This document shows, one piece after another, positions 1 through 7,375 of a stretch of DNA of 64,000 nucleotides (position 1 is the stretch's first letter; each line of letters opens with the position of its first letter). Source of the stretch: Acidobacteriota bacterium (GTDB lineage Bacteria > Acidobacteriota > Terriglobia > Terriglobales > SCQP01); NCBI GenBank assembly GCA_027459505.1, contig DAIDIE010000006.1, forward strand, positions 1 to 64,000, written 5' to 3'. The notes beneath the pieces were generated by a model, which saw only the letters and a list, made by a program, of their open reading frames with translations, made no database searches and was not told the DNA's origin. Made by a program: the position numbers and the translations under genes.

Positions 1-1213
1 CCGCTGCGGTGGAGTCAGGAACCGACGCCGTTACCGGGGCCGATGCCGGGGCGGTTGCCGGGCCCGCTGCCGCGCCGGCGGCGGCTGAGGCGGCCTGGGT
101 GTTAGGCGCGGGCGCGGTTACCGGGGCCGCTGCCTGGGAGGCCTGCTGCCGGGCGTCGGCTTCCAGAGCTTGGACTTCATACGACAGCTGCGCATCACGC
201 GAAACGTGCGCATCACGCGAAACTTGCGCTTCACGCGATGCGTGCGCTTCACGGGACACGTGCGCTTCGCGCGAGACTTGCGCTCCACGGGACATGTGCG
301 CTTCGCGCTGTGACTTCGCTGAAGGGTCCGCTAATGCTTCCGCTTCCCGCTGGGCGTCCGCTTCCTGCTGGGCTTGCTGCGAGGCCTCGGCCTGGCGGAG
401 CTCTTCTTTCTGCAGCTCTTCTTCCTGGAGCGCAAGTTCCTCTTCAATAAAGCCGAAGCGGGTGGGCTGGTGCCCATTGCGTTGCGCGTATTCAGGCTGG
501 GCGGATTCGGACTGGGCGGATTCGGGCTGGGCAAAATCCGGACGGGCGTGATTCCCGCGCGCGGATTCGGCGGTGTGGCCGTTCGCGTCGGTATCTTGGA
601 CTTGCGTGCCCTGGGCCTGCATGCCGCGGGCCTGCGCCTTGCTGCGCATACGGCTCTCGTGTTTCAGGCGCAGGTCGTTGATGAGGGCTTCGCGGCGACG
701 GCGGGCGGCCTCGATGTTAGTCTCCTCGGCGGCGAGTTCATCGGCTTCCATGGCCTGGGCGTGGGCCTGCTCCTGGGCGAGGCGGACGCATTCGCGCTCG
801 TACTCCTCGTCTTCCATGCGGCACTGCTTCTCGTAGTCGAGCGGGTCGTGGGCGTTGGCGGTTCGGATGAGAAGGTTGACGTTTTCATACATCTGCTTGC
901 CGAGGCGGCCTCCGCAGATGTTCATGGTGATCTTGGAGGATTCCTTGTGGCCGGTGAGGGCGCGATTGAGCGAGCGCGTCATGAGCAGGCCGCCGTAGCG
1001 CAGCACGCGGTGGAAGGAGCGCTCGGCGAACCAGGCCTGGAAGGCGAAGTCGAACTCCATCCAGCGATAGAAGGTGGAGCGGGAGATGTGCGCCTTTTTG
1101 CAGAGCGCGGAGATAGAGAGGTCGTCTTCGTCGGCTTCGACGATGAGGACAAAACGGAATTGCGCGGGCGTCGGTTTGAAGTTCGCGTAAGCGAATTGTG
1201 GAGACGCAGACAT
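1..1213 (-). CDS. HTH-containing protein with E/A-rich coiled coil and hexapeptide repeats (3'-partial)
   Basis: The frame is open from an ATG at 1213 to the window edge, giving 404 codons with no stop. Residues 34-52 (SALCKKAHISRSTFYRWME) look like a helix-turn-helix of the kind found in phage terminase-small-subunit-like or TetR-like proteins. Residues ~140-300 are Glu/Ala/Gln-rich and probably helical or coiled coil. They include a short PESAQ-type pentapeptide repeat and, at about residues 300-341, SREAHV-type hexapeptides encoded by an 18-bp minisatellite. The tail to the edge is Ala/Pro/Thr-rich low complexity. I do not recognise the family. A DNA-binding head on a long disordered or coiled tail is what can be seen; the function is unknown. 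The plus-strand frame over the same DNA is a shadow. Confidence 0.7.
   Translation of the reverse strand, partial: MSASPQFAYANFKPTPAQFRFVLIVEADEDDLSISALCKKAHISRSTFYRWMEFDFAFQAWFAERSFHRVLRYGGLLMTRSLNRALTGHKESSKITMNICGGRLGKQMYENVNLLIRTANAHDPLDYEKQCRMEDEEYERECVRLAQEQAHAQAMEADELAAEETNIEAARRRREALINDLRLKHESRMRSKAQARGMQAQGTQVQDTDANGHTAESARGNHARPDFAQPESAQSESAQPEYAQRNGHQPTRFGFIEEELALQEEELQKEELRQAEASQQAQQEADAQREAEALADPSAKSQREAHMSRGAQVSREAHVSREAHASREAQVSRDAHVSRDAQLSYEVQALEADARQQASQAAAPVTAPAPNTQAASAAAGAAAGPATAPASAPVTASVPDSTAA
190..316. repeat. 18-bp minisatellite inside the HTH protein gene
   Basis: About seven head-to-tail copies of an 18-bp unit with the plus-strand core GCGCTTCACGCGA. They keep the minus-strand frame open and encode six-residue repeats (SREAHV, SREAHA, SREAQV, SRDAHV). 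The units differ by scattered substitutions, so the array is not brand new. Confidence 0.85.
495..545. repeat. 15-bp repeat inside the HTH protein gene
   Basis: About three copies of a 15-bp unit (core GGCGGATTCGG on the plus strand) encode PESAQ, SESAQ, PEYAQ on the minus strand. This is a second, independent short tandem array within the same gene. Confidence 0.7.
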
Positions 1214-1620
1214 GGATGTACCTCAGGGAGCAGGCTGCTCCGGGTACCAGTTATGGCAGGCGATTGTTGCGGAATGATGACGGAATTGTGGTTTTTTTGT
1301 GAACAATTGTTACAAGAAGTTGACGGTTCAGGGTTGCCGGTTCGTGGTTACGGCTGGGCGGAACTGTTAGCGGGGCGGGCGGATTGGCAGGAGCCGCAGG
1401 TGGTTGTGTGATGCGGCGCACGAGCAGGCTCGTTGCCGAATTGCAGCGGCTTTCCTTGGAGTGGGTGGCCATGAGGCGCTGTAGCTCGAAGGGTGCGGTT
1501 TAGGCTGCCTCTGCTTCTTCTGGGATCGGGTGGTATCAGTGTCGCTGCGACTTTTCCTGTTGAGAAAAGCCGCACTCTTCTCCGCCCCAACACTCGCCTG
1601 GTGACGAACTCGGGCGTCGC
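1214..1620. other. Intergenic region upstream of the HTH protein gene
   Basis: No gene seen. It holds a palindrome GGAGCAGGCTGCTCC at 1227-1241, just ahead of the minus-strand start at 1213, and AACAATTGTT at 1302-1311; either could be an operator, though there is no direct evidence. A hairpin at about 1550-1576 has near-complementary arms GACTTTTC and GAAAAGCCGC. It resembles the hairpin at 3113-3142. Confidence 0.5.
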
Positions 1621-1623
1621 CTG

Positions 1624-1695
1624 CGGTGCGGGACCTAAGCGGCAACCCCGGACCTTGGCTACGACTTCGGCCTGCGATCTCGAACTCGAAAGCAG
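1624..1695. repeat. Family B dispersed repeat, copy 1
   Basis: Shares GGTGCGGGACCTAA, GACCTTGGCTA and CGATCTCGAACTCGAAAGCA with copies at 37919-38010 and (shorter) 17941-17995. Here it joins directly onto a Family A repeat, so the two families may be modules of a larger element. Confidence 0.8.
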
Positions 1696-2003
1696 GAGGC
1701 ACGGCTTCGTCTGCTGAGCGCCCGCCGGCATTGCTTGCTGGCGGGTCGCTGGCGCGTTCTCCAGTGAGACCGTGAAGCCGCCGAGGCCGGGCCCCTCTGC
1801 CGCGCGAGCCACACAACGAAGCCAGACCTTCGATGCCAGCGGGGCTTCGCGGGGCCCCGGCGGGGGGGGCCTTCCCACCCCGACAAAGCAAACTGCGCTT
1901 TGTTGGAGGCCCTCGGGAGAATTTCGCGGCCCTCCACTGGGGATTTCCTCCGGCGAACTCTCCGGCTATTTCTACCAAGGGGAGGACTCGGTGGCTCGCT
2001 TCT
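1693..2003 (+). repeat. Family A dispersed repeat, copy 1 (long form)
   Basis: About 310 bp. It runs from GGCACGGCTTCGTCTGCTGA to the right end GGACTCGGTGGCTCGCTTCT. It carries the extra middle block (GAAGCCAGACCTTCGATGCC, then an AACTGCGCTTTGTTGG segment) that is otherwise seen only in the copy at 47782-48082. Confidence 0.85.
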
Positions 2004-2089
2004 AAGGAAGGGCTACGTGAGAGGGGTGGGGAGGGAGCTCCTGCCGCCTGGAGGTCTGAGCTGGTTCGACGGTAGGGCCAGTTGCCGCC

Positions 2090-2866
2090 TCATGGGAGCC
2101 AGCGGAGGTCCAGCGTACCAATCATTGGCCACATGGGAGCTCCGCTGGTCTGAAGGCGTTTGCCCCATACGTCTTGCGGGACCAGCCCTTGGGTGTGGTC
2201 CCGGACGAAGCGCTCCCAGTCGCGGGCGGAGCCGAATGGTTGGCCACAATGCCGCATCTCCTCCGCGTTCAAGAATCCCAGATAGATAAGAACCACCGGG
2301 ATACCCAAGCTGGCGATTTTCCAGGCCCATGCGAAGCGATTCGATAGTTGGTAATGAGAATCCCTGCTTATTGACCAACCCGGGCAAATGGCGTTCAGAC
2401 CCTGGTTGGCTTCGCGGATTGCTTTGCCGATCTGCTCGTGGTTCGGCGACGGCGGATTGCCGCGGCGTTTGCCTTCACGGCCGGCTTCCTTGTCATGGGC
2501 CTTGGCCTCGACTAAAAGGAGACCGTCGCGGCCTGCCACGGTACAAGTGCTGGCGATGTCCCAGTTAGGGGTATTCGCACCGCGCCGCTTTACCAGCCAC
2601 CAGGAACTTAGTTTCTTGCCGAGGCCGGCTGGAATGAGGGCATCGATATTGTGGAGCTTGGCCTCGACAGGGTCAACAAATCCCCTGGGCATCCATGAGT
2701 GCTTGCCGGCATCTACGCGCGCCAGGGGCGAGATCAGGGAGGTCAAGGTGGCCGCGACCTGTACATCAGCGAGGGAGGTGAGCATCAGGCAGCGGAGCTT
2801 GCTTCCGGCCAGATCCTTTTTTGGCAGAACCACCGAATTGCGAGCAGTCAAGGTGTTATCCCCCAT
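2090..2866 (-). CDS. Putative PD-(D/E)XK-like nuclease
   Basis: 258 residues from the ATG at 2866. The frame stays open up to 3025, but the extra 53 residues are partly Family A repeat, so the shorter start is preferred. D103 in NWDIAS and E120-A-K122 in LLLVEAKAH are arranged like the D...ExK core of the PD-(D/E)XK nuclease fold. A later conserved-looking block (SNRFAWAWKIASLGIPVVLI) is probably a core helix-strand pair. No methyltransferase or specificity subunit lies nearby, so it is not an obvious restriction system. It could be a stand-alone restriction-like or repair nuclease, or a catalytically dead homologue. It has no operon partner: repeats lie on both sides. Confidence 0.55.
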   Translation of the reverse strand: MGDNTLTARNSVVLPKKDLAGSKLRCLMLTSLADVQVAATLTSLISPLARVDAGKHSWMPRGFVDPVEAKLHNIDALIPAGLGKKLSSWWLVKRRGANTPNWDIASTCTVAGRDGLLLVEAKAHDKEAGREGKRRGNPPSPNHEQIGKAIREANQGLNAICPGWSISRDSHYQLSNRFAWAWKIASLGIPVVLIYLGFLNAEEMRHCGQPFGSARDWERFVRDHTQGLVPQDVWGKRLQTSGAPMWPMIGTLDLRWLP

Positions 2867-2961
2867 GCTGTGATGGCCTTCGAAAACGGCTTCGCCGTCT
2901 GTAATGAGGAGATGGACAGAGTCGAGTGTGAGTATACAGGAGACAGGCGGTGCGGTAAGCC

Positions 2962-3025
2962 GGGAGGCACCGCCTCGTCTCCTGGGCGCCCGCCGGCGTT
3001 GGTTTCTGGCGGGTCGCTGGCACAT
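2962..3025 (+). repeat. Family A dispersed repeat, copy 2 (left part only)
   Basis: Matches the left ~65 bp of Family A (GCCTCGTCTCCTGGGCGCCC, then GCGGGTCGCTGGCACA). It sits just upstream of the nuclease gene and creates a spurious upstream ATG at 3025 in that frame. Confidence 0.8.
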
Positions 3026-3068
3026 TTGTTCGCAGGTTGACCCCGCATCGGCCCGCTTCGCTTGCTAT

Positions 3069-3186
3069 GGCCCTGGGTTCGTCACCCGGGCGGCACGTTG
3101 GGTCCATTTGGCATGCGGCTTTTCCTGCAAGAAAAGCCGCATCCTGCCCTGGGGTGAGGGCGCGTGGGTGTGACGAACCCAGGGCT
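3069..3186. repeat. Long inverted repeat enclosing a hairpin
   Basis: CCCTGGGTTCGTCAC on the left is answered by GTGACGAACCCAGGG on the right. Between them lies a strong hairpin, ATGCGGCTTTTC / GAAAAGCCGCAT with a 6-base loop. No coding potential. It could be a transcribed structure or the remnant of a small non-autonomous element. Confidence 0.6.
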
Positions 3187-4022
3187 GCCGGGCTAGTCTT
3201 GCCCGGCGCCGGGCGGTGTCTATGTCCTTGGCGTGCTGGGCAGGCGGGCGAGCTGGGACGGGGTAGTGCATTGGTTGGCGGGTTGAGGAGTGCTTGGCGA
3301 TTTATTCCTTTCTCTTTTTTCTTTCCGTCGACGGGACTCGGCGGATCATTCCCTTTGATCCACCTGGCTGCTTGCACGGAACATTCGAATATCGTTTCTC
3401 GCAAACACGCGGGGCGTCCGTCGGCGCTCGCCGGCTGGCGCCGGGGCCCCGTCCCGCCTGGGATGGAAGTTTGCTTTGGCTGCGAGGCGGGACGGGGCAT
3501 GGAGCGCTTCGCGGTTTTCATTTTTTGATTCGCGGCTTCGAGCAGACCCGGCATACGCGCTTCGCGCTATGCCGGGCTAGTCTTGCCCGGCGCCGGGCGG
3601 TGTCTCGGTCCTTGGCGCGGTGGCAGGCGCGCGGGCTGGGACGCAGTACTGCATTGGTTGGCGGCTTGGCGGGGCTGGGGGATGGGAGTCGGGTGGCGGG
3701 TTGGAGGCGGATTCTACGGTCCGCCGTTTACAGTGCGCGACGGGTTTCCATTTGTTTACCCTTCACAGTTCACAGTTCACCGTGGGGCGTTGCTGGGGAT
3801 TGGCGGCGCGGTTGACCTTGGCGGTTTCCCACTCAACAAAAAACGTTGAGGGGCACCCTGGAAGTCACTCCCCCTCACGGTATCCCAATCTCAAAGGTAT
3901 AGGGGCAGCCGGCTTGGGCCGGCGCTCGCTCCTGGGGGCTCGCTGCTGCCCTTCCCAGCGACTTTGTCGCTGGCCACTTTCCCCGGGGGCGTGGCTCCGC
4001 CACGCTCTCCTGGGGATTCCAT
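3181..4022. repeat. Composite repeat array downstream of queC
   Basis: Non-coding. In order: a Family C fragment (3184-3285) with the palindrome GCCCGGCGCCGGGC; a 14-bp perfect-stem hairpin GCCCCGTCCCGCCT / AGGCGGGACGGGGC (3446-3498); a fuller Family C copy (3540-3735) with the CCCGGCATA / TATGCCGGG stem; Family D (3757-3850), with CAGTTCA heptamers and the CTCAAC...GTTGAG hairpin; and Family E (3851-4022). E contains CCAGCGACTTTGTCGCTGG (3955-3973) and GCGTGGCTCCGCCACGC (3989-4005). The array ends at the queC stop codon, so queC transcripts probably terminate in or run into these hairpins. Confidence 0.8.
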
Positions 4023-4025
4023 TGT

Positions 4026-4913
4026 TTAGCGTTTGATGGCGTAGGGGAGGGGGTCGGGGAGGCCAGCTTGTTCAAAGGCACGCAGGCGGAGGCGGCAGCT
4101 GTCGCAGAGGCCGCAGGCCTGCTCGGAGTTCTGGTAACACGACCAGGAGAGTTCCAGCGGGGCGCCCAGCTTCGTTCCCAAGCGGATGATCTCCGCCTTG
4201 TTCATGGCGATCAGGGGCGTCTCCACGCGGATGGTTCCCTCTTTCGTTCCCACCGCAATCAGCTCGTTGAACACTTCGTAGTAGCGCGGGCGGCAGTCGG
4301 GGTAGCCGGAGCTATCCTGCTCGACGGCGCCAATGATAATGCGCGTGGCCCCGATTACCTCCGCCCAGGAGACTGCCGCGGACAGAAAATGGGCGTTGCG
4401 AAAGGGGACGTAGGTGATGGGGATTTCGTCTCCACGACGTACGTCTTCACGGGGGCCGTGCTCGCGGGGGTCGCCTTTACGGGCACCCTCTGCGGGGAGG
4501 CCGCCTTCACGGTGGGCATCTTCACGGGAACCGGCTTCACGGAGGCTGCTTTCGCGAAGGCTACCTTCACTGAGATCGCCTGCGCGGGGAACGCTTTCCT
4601 GGGGGCGATCTTGGGGGAGGCCGCCAATTGGGACGGGCAGCGACTCGTCGGTCAATGCCGAGCCGCCGATCTGGCGGAAGACGCCGCTGTGGATCTGCAG
4701 GCGGCGGCGTACGCCATAGTGATTCGCAATGGCCTCGAAGGCCTGGCGCTCGCGGGCCTCGGTGCGCTGTCCGTAATCCACATGCAAAAAGGCGGGCTCG
4801 TAGTCGCGCGCCGCCAGAGCGGCACAGACACAGCTATCCATGCCGCCGCTGACCAGGACGACGGCGAGGGGGCGGTTCGCGGAGACGTGATCCGTTGCTG
4901 AGCTAGACGCCAT
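4026..4913 (-). CDS. queC: 7-cyano-7-deazaguanine synthase QueC with repeat insertion
   Basis: Converts 7-carboxy-7-deazaguanine plus ammonia and ATP to preQ0, in the queuosine tRNA-modification pathway (cytoplasmic). The PP-loop ATPase motif SGGMDS is at residues 22-27. The C-terminal zinc ligands are C259, C267, C270 and C273. Start chosen at 4913: it overlaps the queE stop by 11 bp, and the sequence downstream matches the family; the frame further upstream is a queE shadow. The product has 295 residues against the usual ~220-235. The excess is residues ~99-162, a hydrophilic RExxx pentapeptide repeat inserted in the loop before IPITYVPFRN. All catalytic motifs flank it intact, so the enzyme is probably active. 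Confidence 0.95.
   Translation of the reverse strand: MASSSATDHVSANRPLAVVLVSGGMDSCVCAALAARDYEPAFLHVDYGQRTEARERQAFEAIANHYGVRRRLQIHSGVFRQIGGSALTDESLPVPIGGLPQDRPQESVPRAGDLSEGSLRESSLREAGSREDAHREGGLPAEGARKGDPREHGPREDVRRGDEIPITYVPFRNAHFLSAAVSWAEVIGATRIIIGAVEQDSSGYPDCRPRYYEVFNELIAVGTKEGTIRVETPLIAMNKAEIIRLGTKLGAPLELSWSCYQNSEQACGLCDSCRLRLRAFEQAGLPDPLPYAIKR
4428..4640. repeat. 15-bp minisatellite inside queC
   Basis: About 12-13 degenerate 15-bp units (plus-strand core CTTCACGGGGGC) keep the queC frame open and encode units such as REAGS, REDAH, REGGL and REHGP on the minus strand. A unit length divisible by three allows expansion without frameshift. Confidence 0.85.
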
Positions 4914-5622
4914 GATCAGAGGGGTCCCAGATGAATTTGTGCATTTGCAGGGCGAGCCGCACCGGGAGTCCGTCGGCCAAGACCCATTCCGCCAGCAGGC
5001 GGGGATCGAGTTCGCAGTTGGCGGCGTCGCGGCGGCCACGCGCGTCCTTGAAAAATGCCGGGGAAAACAGCACCTGTCCAGCGCGCCGCGCCAGGTCATG
5101 GCGGCGCATGAAGTCGCGCGCGAATTCATAGTCGGCGCGATCGCGCAGCACGAACTTAACCTCATCTCCACTGGTCAGGAGGTCGATGTTCTCCATGCGG
5201 AAACGGCCGCTCTCGCCGCTGCCGGGGCACTTCACATCCATAATGCGGACCACGCCGGGGGGCAGCACGGAGATGTCGCGCTCGCCGCTGGTTTCCACCA
5301 ACACAGTGTATCTGGCGCGCAGCAGCTCGCGCGCGAGGGCGGCCAGGGCGGGGGCCTGCAGCAGCGGCTCTCCGCCGGTCAGCTCGACCAGAGAGGCGGG
5401 ATGACGGCGCACCTCCTCCAGCACGGCGCTGAGGGACATACGGCGGCCGCCGTGAAAGGAGTACTCGGTATCGCACCAGGAACAGCGCAGGTTGCAGCCG
5501 GTCAGGCGGACAAAGACGCAGGGGAGGCCTGCCCAGCTCGACTCGCCCTGGATGGAGAAGAAGATCTCGGTGATCTGCAGCGCCGTCTCCGCGGCGGGCT
5601 GGAAAGAGGAGGTCATGGACAA
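4903..5622 (-). CDS. queE: 7-carboxy-7-deazaguanine synthase QueE
   Basis: Radical SAM enzyme converting 6-carboxytetrahydropterin to 7-carboxy-7-deazaguanine, the step before QueC. The cluster-binding CX3CX2C is C43, C47, C50 (CNLRCSWC), and the GGEP motif follows near residue 80. 239 residues is a normal length for this subgroup. It is the middle gene of queD-queE-queC: queD lies 42 bp upstream and queC overlaps its 3' end by 11 bp, which suggests translational coupling. No repeat insertion is seen in this member. Confidence 0.95.
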   Translation of the reverse strand: MSMTSSFQPAAETALQITEIFFSIQGESSWAGLPCVFVRLTGCNLRCSWCDTEYSFHGGRRMSLSAVLEEVRRHPASLVELTGGEPLLQAPALAALARELLRARYTVLVETSGERDISVLPPGVVRIMDVKCPGSGESGRFRMENIDLLTSGDEVKFVLRDRADYEFARDFMRRHDLARRAGQVLFSPAFFKDARGRRDAANCELDPRLLAEWVLADGLPVRLALQMHKFIWDPSDHGV

Positions 5623-5664
5623 CTGCGTTCCCGCGCCGGCGGCAGGGCCGCCTTTACGGGCGGC

Positions 5665-6039
5665 TCATTCAGAGTAGACGGCCGCCGTGGTGTCGGTCTC
5701 GTAGACGGTAACCGCGCTGACCCGCACACGGCCGGCATGCTGCGCCAGGCCCGCTTTCATCTCCTGATAGAAGTAGCGCGCCATGTTTTCCGCGGAGGGG
5801 TTCAGGGTACGGAAAGGGTCAAGGTCGTTCAGATACTGGTGATCGAGTTTGGCGATAATGGCGCGCATGGCGCCCTTGACGTCTTTGAAGTCGATGAGCA
5901 GGCCGATATCGTCGAGTTCCGCACCCTCCACGTGAACACGGATCTTGTAGTTGTGCCCATGCGGGTTCTCGCACTTGCCGCGGTAGCCGCGCAGGGCATG
6001 GCCGGCGGCAAATGTCTCGTCAACGGTGATCTGAAACAT
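5665..6039 (-). CDS. queD: 6-carboxy-5,6,7,8-tetrahydropterin synthase QueD
   Basis: First committed step of queuosine precursor synthesis, from 7,8-dihydroneopterin triphosphate. Member of the PTPS fold: zinc ligands H14, H27 and H29 (the latter two in ENPHGHNY), catalytic C23, and H67 and E114 in family positions. 124 residues is normal length. The ATG at 6039 is preceded by AAGGAG. First gene of the queDEC operon; queF was not found in this window. Confidence 0.95.
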   Translation of the reverse strand: MFQITVDETFAAGHALRGYRGKCENPHGHNYKIRVHVEGAELDDIGLLIDFKDVKGAMRAIIAKLDHQYLNDLDPFRTLNPSAENMARYFYQEMKAGLAQHAGRVRVSAVTVYETDTTAAVYSE

Positions 6040-6055
6040 GTCTCCTTAATTATAA
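6040..6055 (-). promoter_or_regulatory. queD ribosome binding site and possible -10 box
   Basis: On the minus strand TATAAT (6054-6049) is followed by AAGGAG and the queD ATG at 6039. If TATAAT is the -10 element, the transcript would have almost no leader. A promoter further upstream in the repeat array is equally possible. Confidence 0.35.
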
Positions 6056-6083
6056 GGGGGGAGGGGATGGGGGCGGCGAACAG

Positions 6084-7108
6084 TGCACGGTTTACAGTTT
6101 ACAGTTCACAGTTCACCGTGGGGCGTTGCTGGGGGTTGGCGGCGCGGTTGACCTTGGCGGTTTTCCCACTCAACAAAAAACGTTGAGGCTCACCCGGAAG
6201 GGAGTGGGGTATGAGGGATGGGAGATAAGGTGGAGACAATTGTCCGGAGGGGTGTGGCCGCGGCAGGCCGGCTGGCGCCGGGGCCCCGTCCCGCCTGGAG
6301 TGGATGTGCTGCTTAGCTTCGCGGCGGGACGGGGCTTGGAGGCTGCGCGACATTTTGTTTGTTTTGATATCTGGCGACAGGCTGACCCGGCATACGCTCG
6401 CTTCGCTCGACTATGCCGGGCTAGTCTTGCCCGTCGCCGAGCGGCGTTTCCGTGGCCGGCATGCTGGCAGGCGCGCGGGCTGGGACGCAGTAACGCATTG
6501 GTTGGCGGCTTGGCGGGGCTTGGGGATGGGAGTCCGGGTGGCGGGTTGGAGGCGGATTCTACGGTCCGCCGTTTACGGTGCGCGACGGGTTACCGCGGTT
6601 GATCTTGGCGGTTTTCCCATTCAACAAAAAACGTTGAGGGTCACCCGGAAGGGAGTGGGGTATGAGGGATGGGAGATGAGGTGGAGACAATCGTCCGGGG
6701 GTGGGTCGTGGCCGCGGCAGGCCGGCTGGCGCCGGGGCCCCGTCCCGCCTGGAGTGGATGCGCTGCTTAGCTTCGCGGCGGGACGGGGCTTGGAGGCTGC
6801 GCGACGTTTGTTTGTTTTGATAGCTGGCGACAGGCTGACCCGGCATACGCTCGCTTCGCTCGACTATGCCGGGCTAGTCTTGCCCGGCGCCGGGCGGCGT
6901 TTCCGTGGCCGGCATGCTGGCAGGCGCGCGGGCTGGGACGCAGTAACGCATTGGTTGGCGGCTTGGCGGGGCTTGGGGATGGGAGTCCGGGGACGGATTC
7001 TACGGTCCACAGTTTAGGGTGCGCGACGGGTTTCCATTTGTTTACCGTTCACAGTTCCGCGGCGCGGTTGACCTTGGCGGTTTTCCCACTCAACAAAAAA
7101 CGTTGAGT
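6084..7108. repeat. Composite repeat array upstream of queD with a ~450-bp tandem duplication
   Basis: Non-coding. It opens with Family D (6084-6187): heptamers of the GTTTACA/GTTCACA type, GTGGGGCGTTGCTGGGG, then CTCAACAAAAAACGTTGAG. Two near-identical units follow, 6181-6631 (451 bp) and 6632-7100 (469 bp). Each has the GCCCCGTCCCGCC / GGCGGGACGGGGC hairpin (6283-6334; 6738-6789), then Family C with the CCCGGCATA / TATGCCGGG stem, then a closing Family D core. The same modules, in similar order, lie downstream of queC. Confidence 0.85.
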
Positions 7109-7285
7109 GGCACCCTGGAAGTCACTCCCCCAAACGGTATCCCAACCTCAAAGGTATAGGGGCACCCGACTGCGCTCGCTTTACGGGACTCACTTCTTTG
7201 CGCTCTTTCCAGCGACATTGTCGCTGGCTACTTTCCCGGGGCGTGGCTCCGCCACGCTTGCCGGGCATTGCGGGGAGTTCCATCG
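7101..7285. repeat. Family E repeat, direct-repeat partner of 3844-4022
   Basis: Near-identical in its first ~60 bp and in its hairpins to the block just downstream of queC: CACCCTGGAAGTCACTCCCC, CAAAGGTATAGGGGCA, then CCAGCGACATTGTCGCTGG and GCGTGGCTCCGCCACGC. Same orientation as the other copy, so the two bracket the ~2-kb queDEC operon as direct repeats. Confidence 0.85.
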
Positions 7286-7289
7286 GCCC

Positions 7290-7375
7290 GCTAGCGGCGG
7301 CCCGCTCACGGTGGAAGGCTATTCGCGGGAGGCTAGTTGCGGGACGCTAGTCGCGGAAAGCTAGCGGCGGGACGC
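7290..7375. repeat. 14-bp minisatellite over the end of the GT39 gene
   Basis: Six degenerate units of 14 bp (GCTAGTTGCGGGAC, GCTAGTCGCGGAAA, GCTAGCGGCGGGAC and relatives). The GT39 stop codon TAG (7363-7361) and its last residues (VASRR) are encoded by the array. Confidence 0.85.

Noticed and set aside
190-316. Regularly spaced repeats resembling a CRISPR array
   Set aside because: Units are head-to-tail with no spacers, the period is 18 bp and the array lies in an open reading frame. No cas genes are nearby.
374-1411. Long plus-strand open frame of 345 codons
   Set aside because: Antisense shadow of the HTH/coiled-coil gene; the composition and the minisatellite frame favour the minus strand.
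1367-1978. Minus-strand frame rich in Arg/Pro/Ala
   Set aside because: Runs through Family A and B repeats, with no protein-like pattern and no ribosome site.
3184-7285. Insertion sequence or composite transposon around queDEC
   Set aside because: The repeats are direct rather than inverted, there is no transposase frame, and no target-site duplication could be identified.
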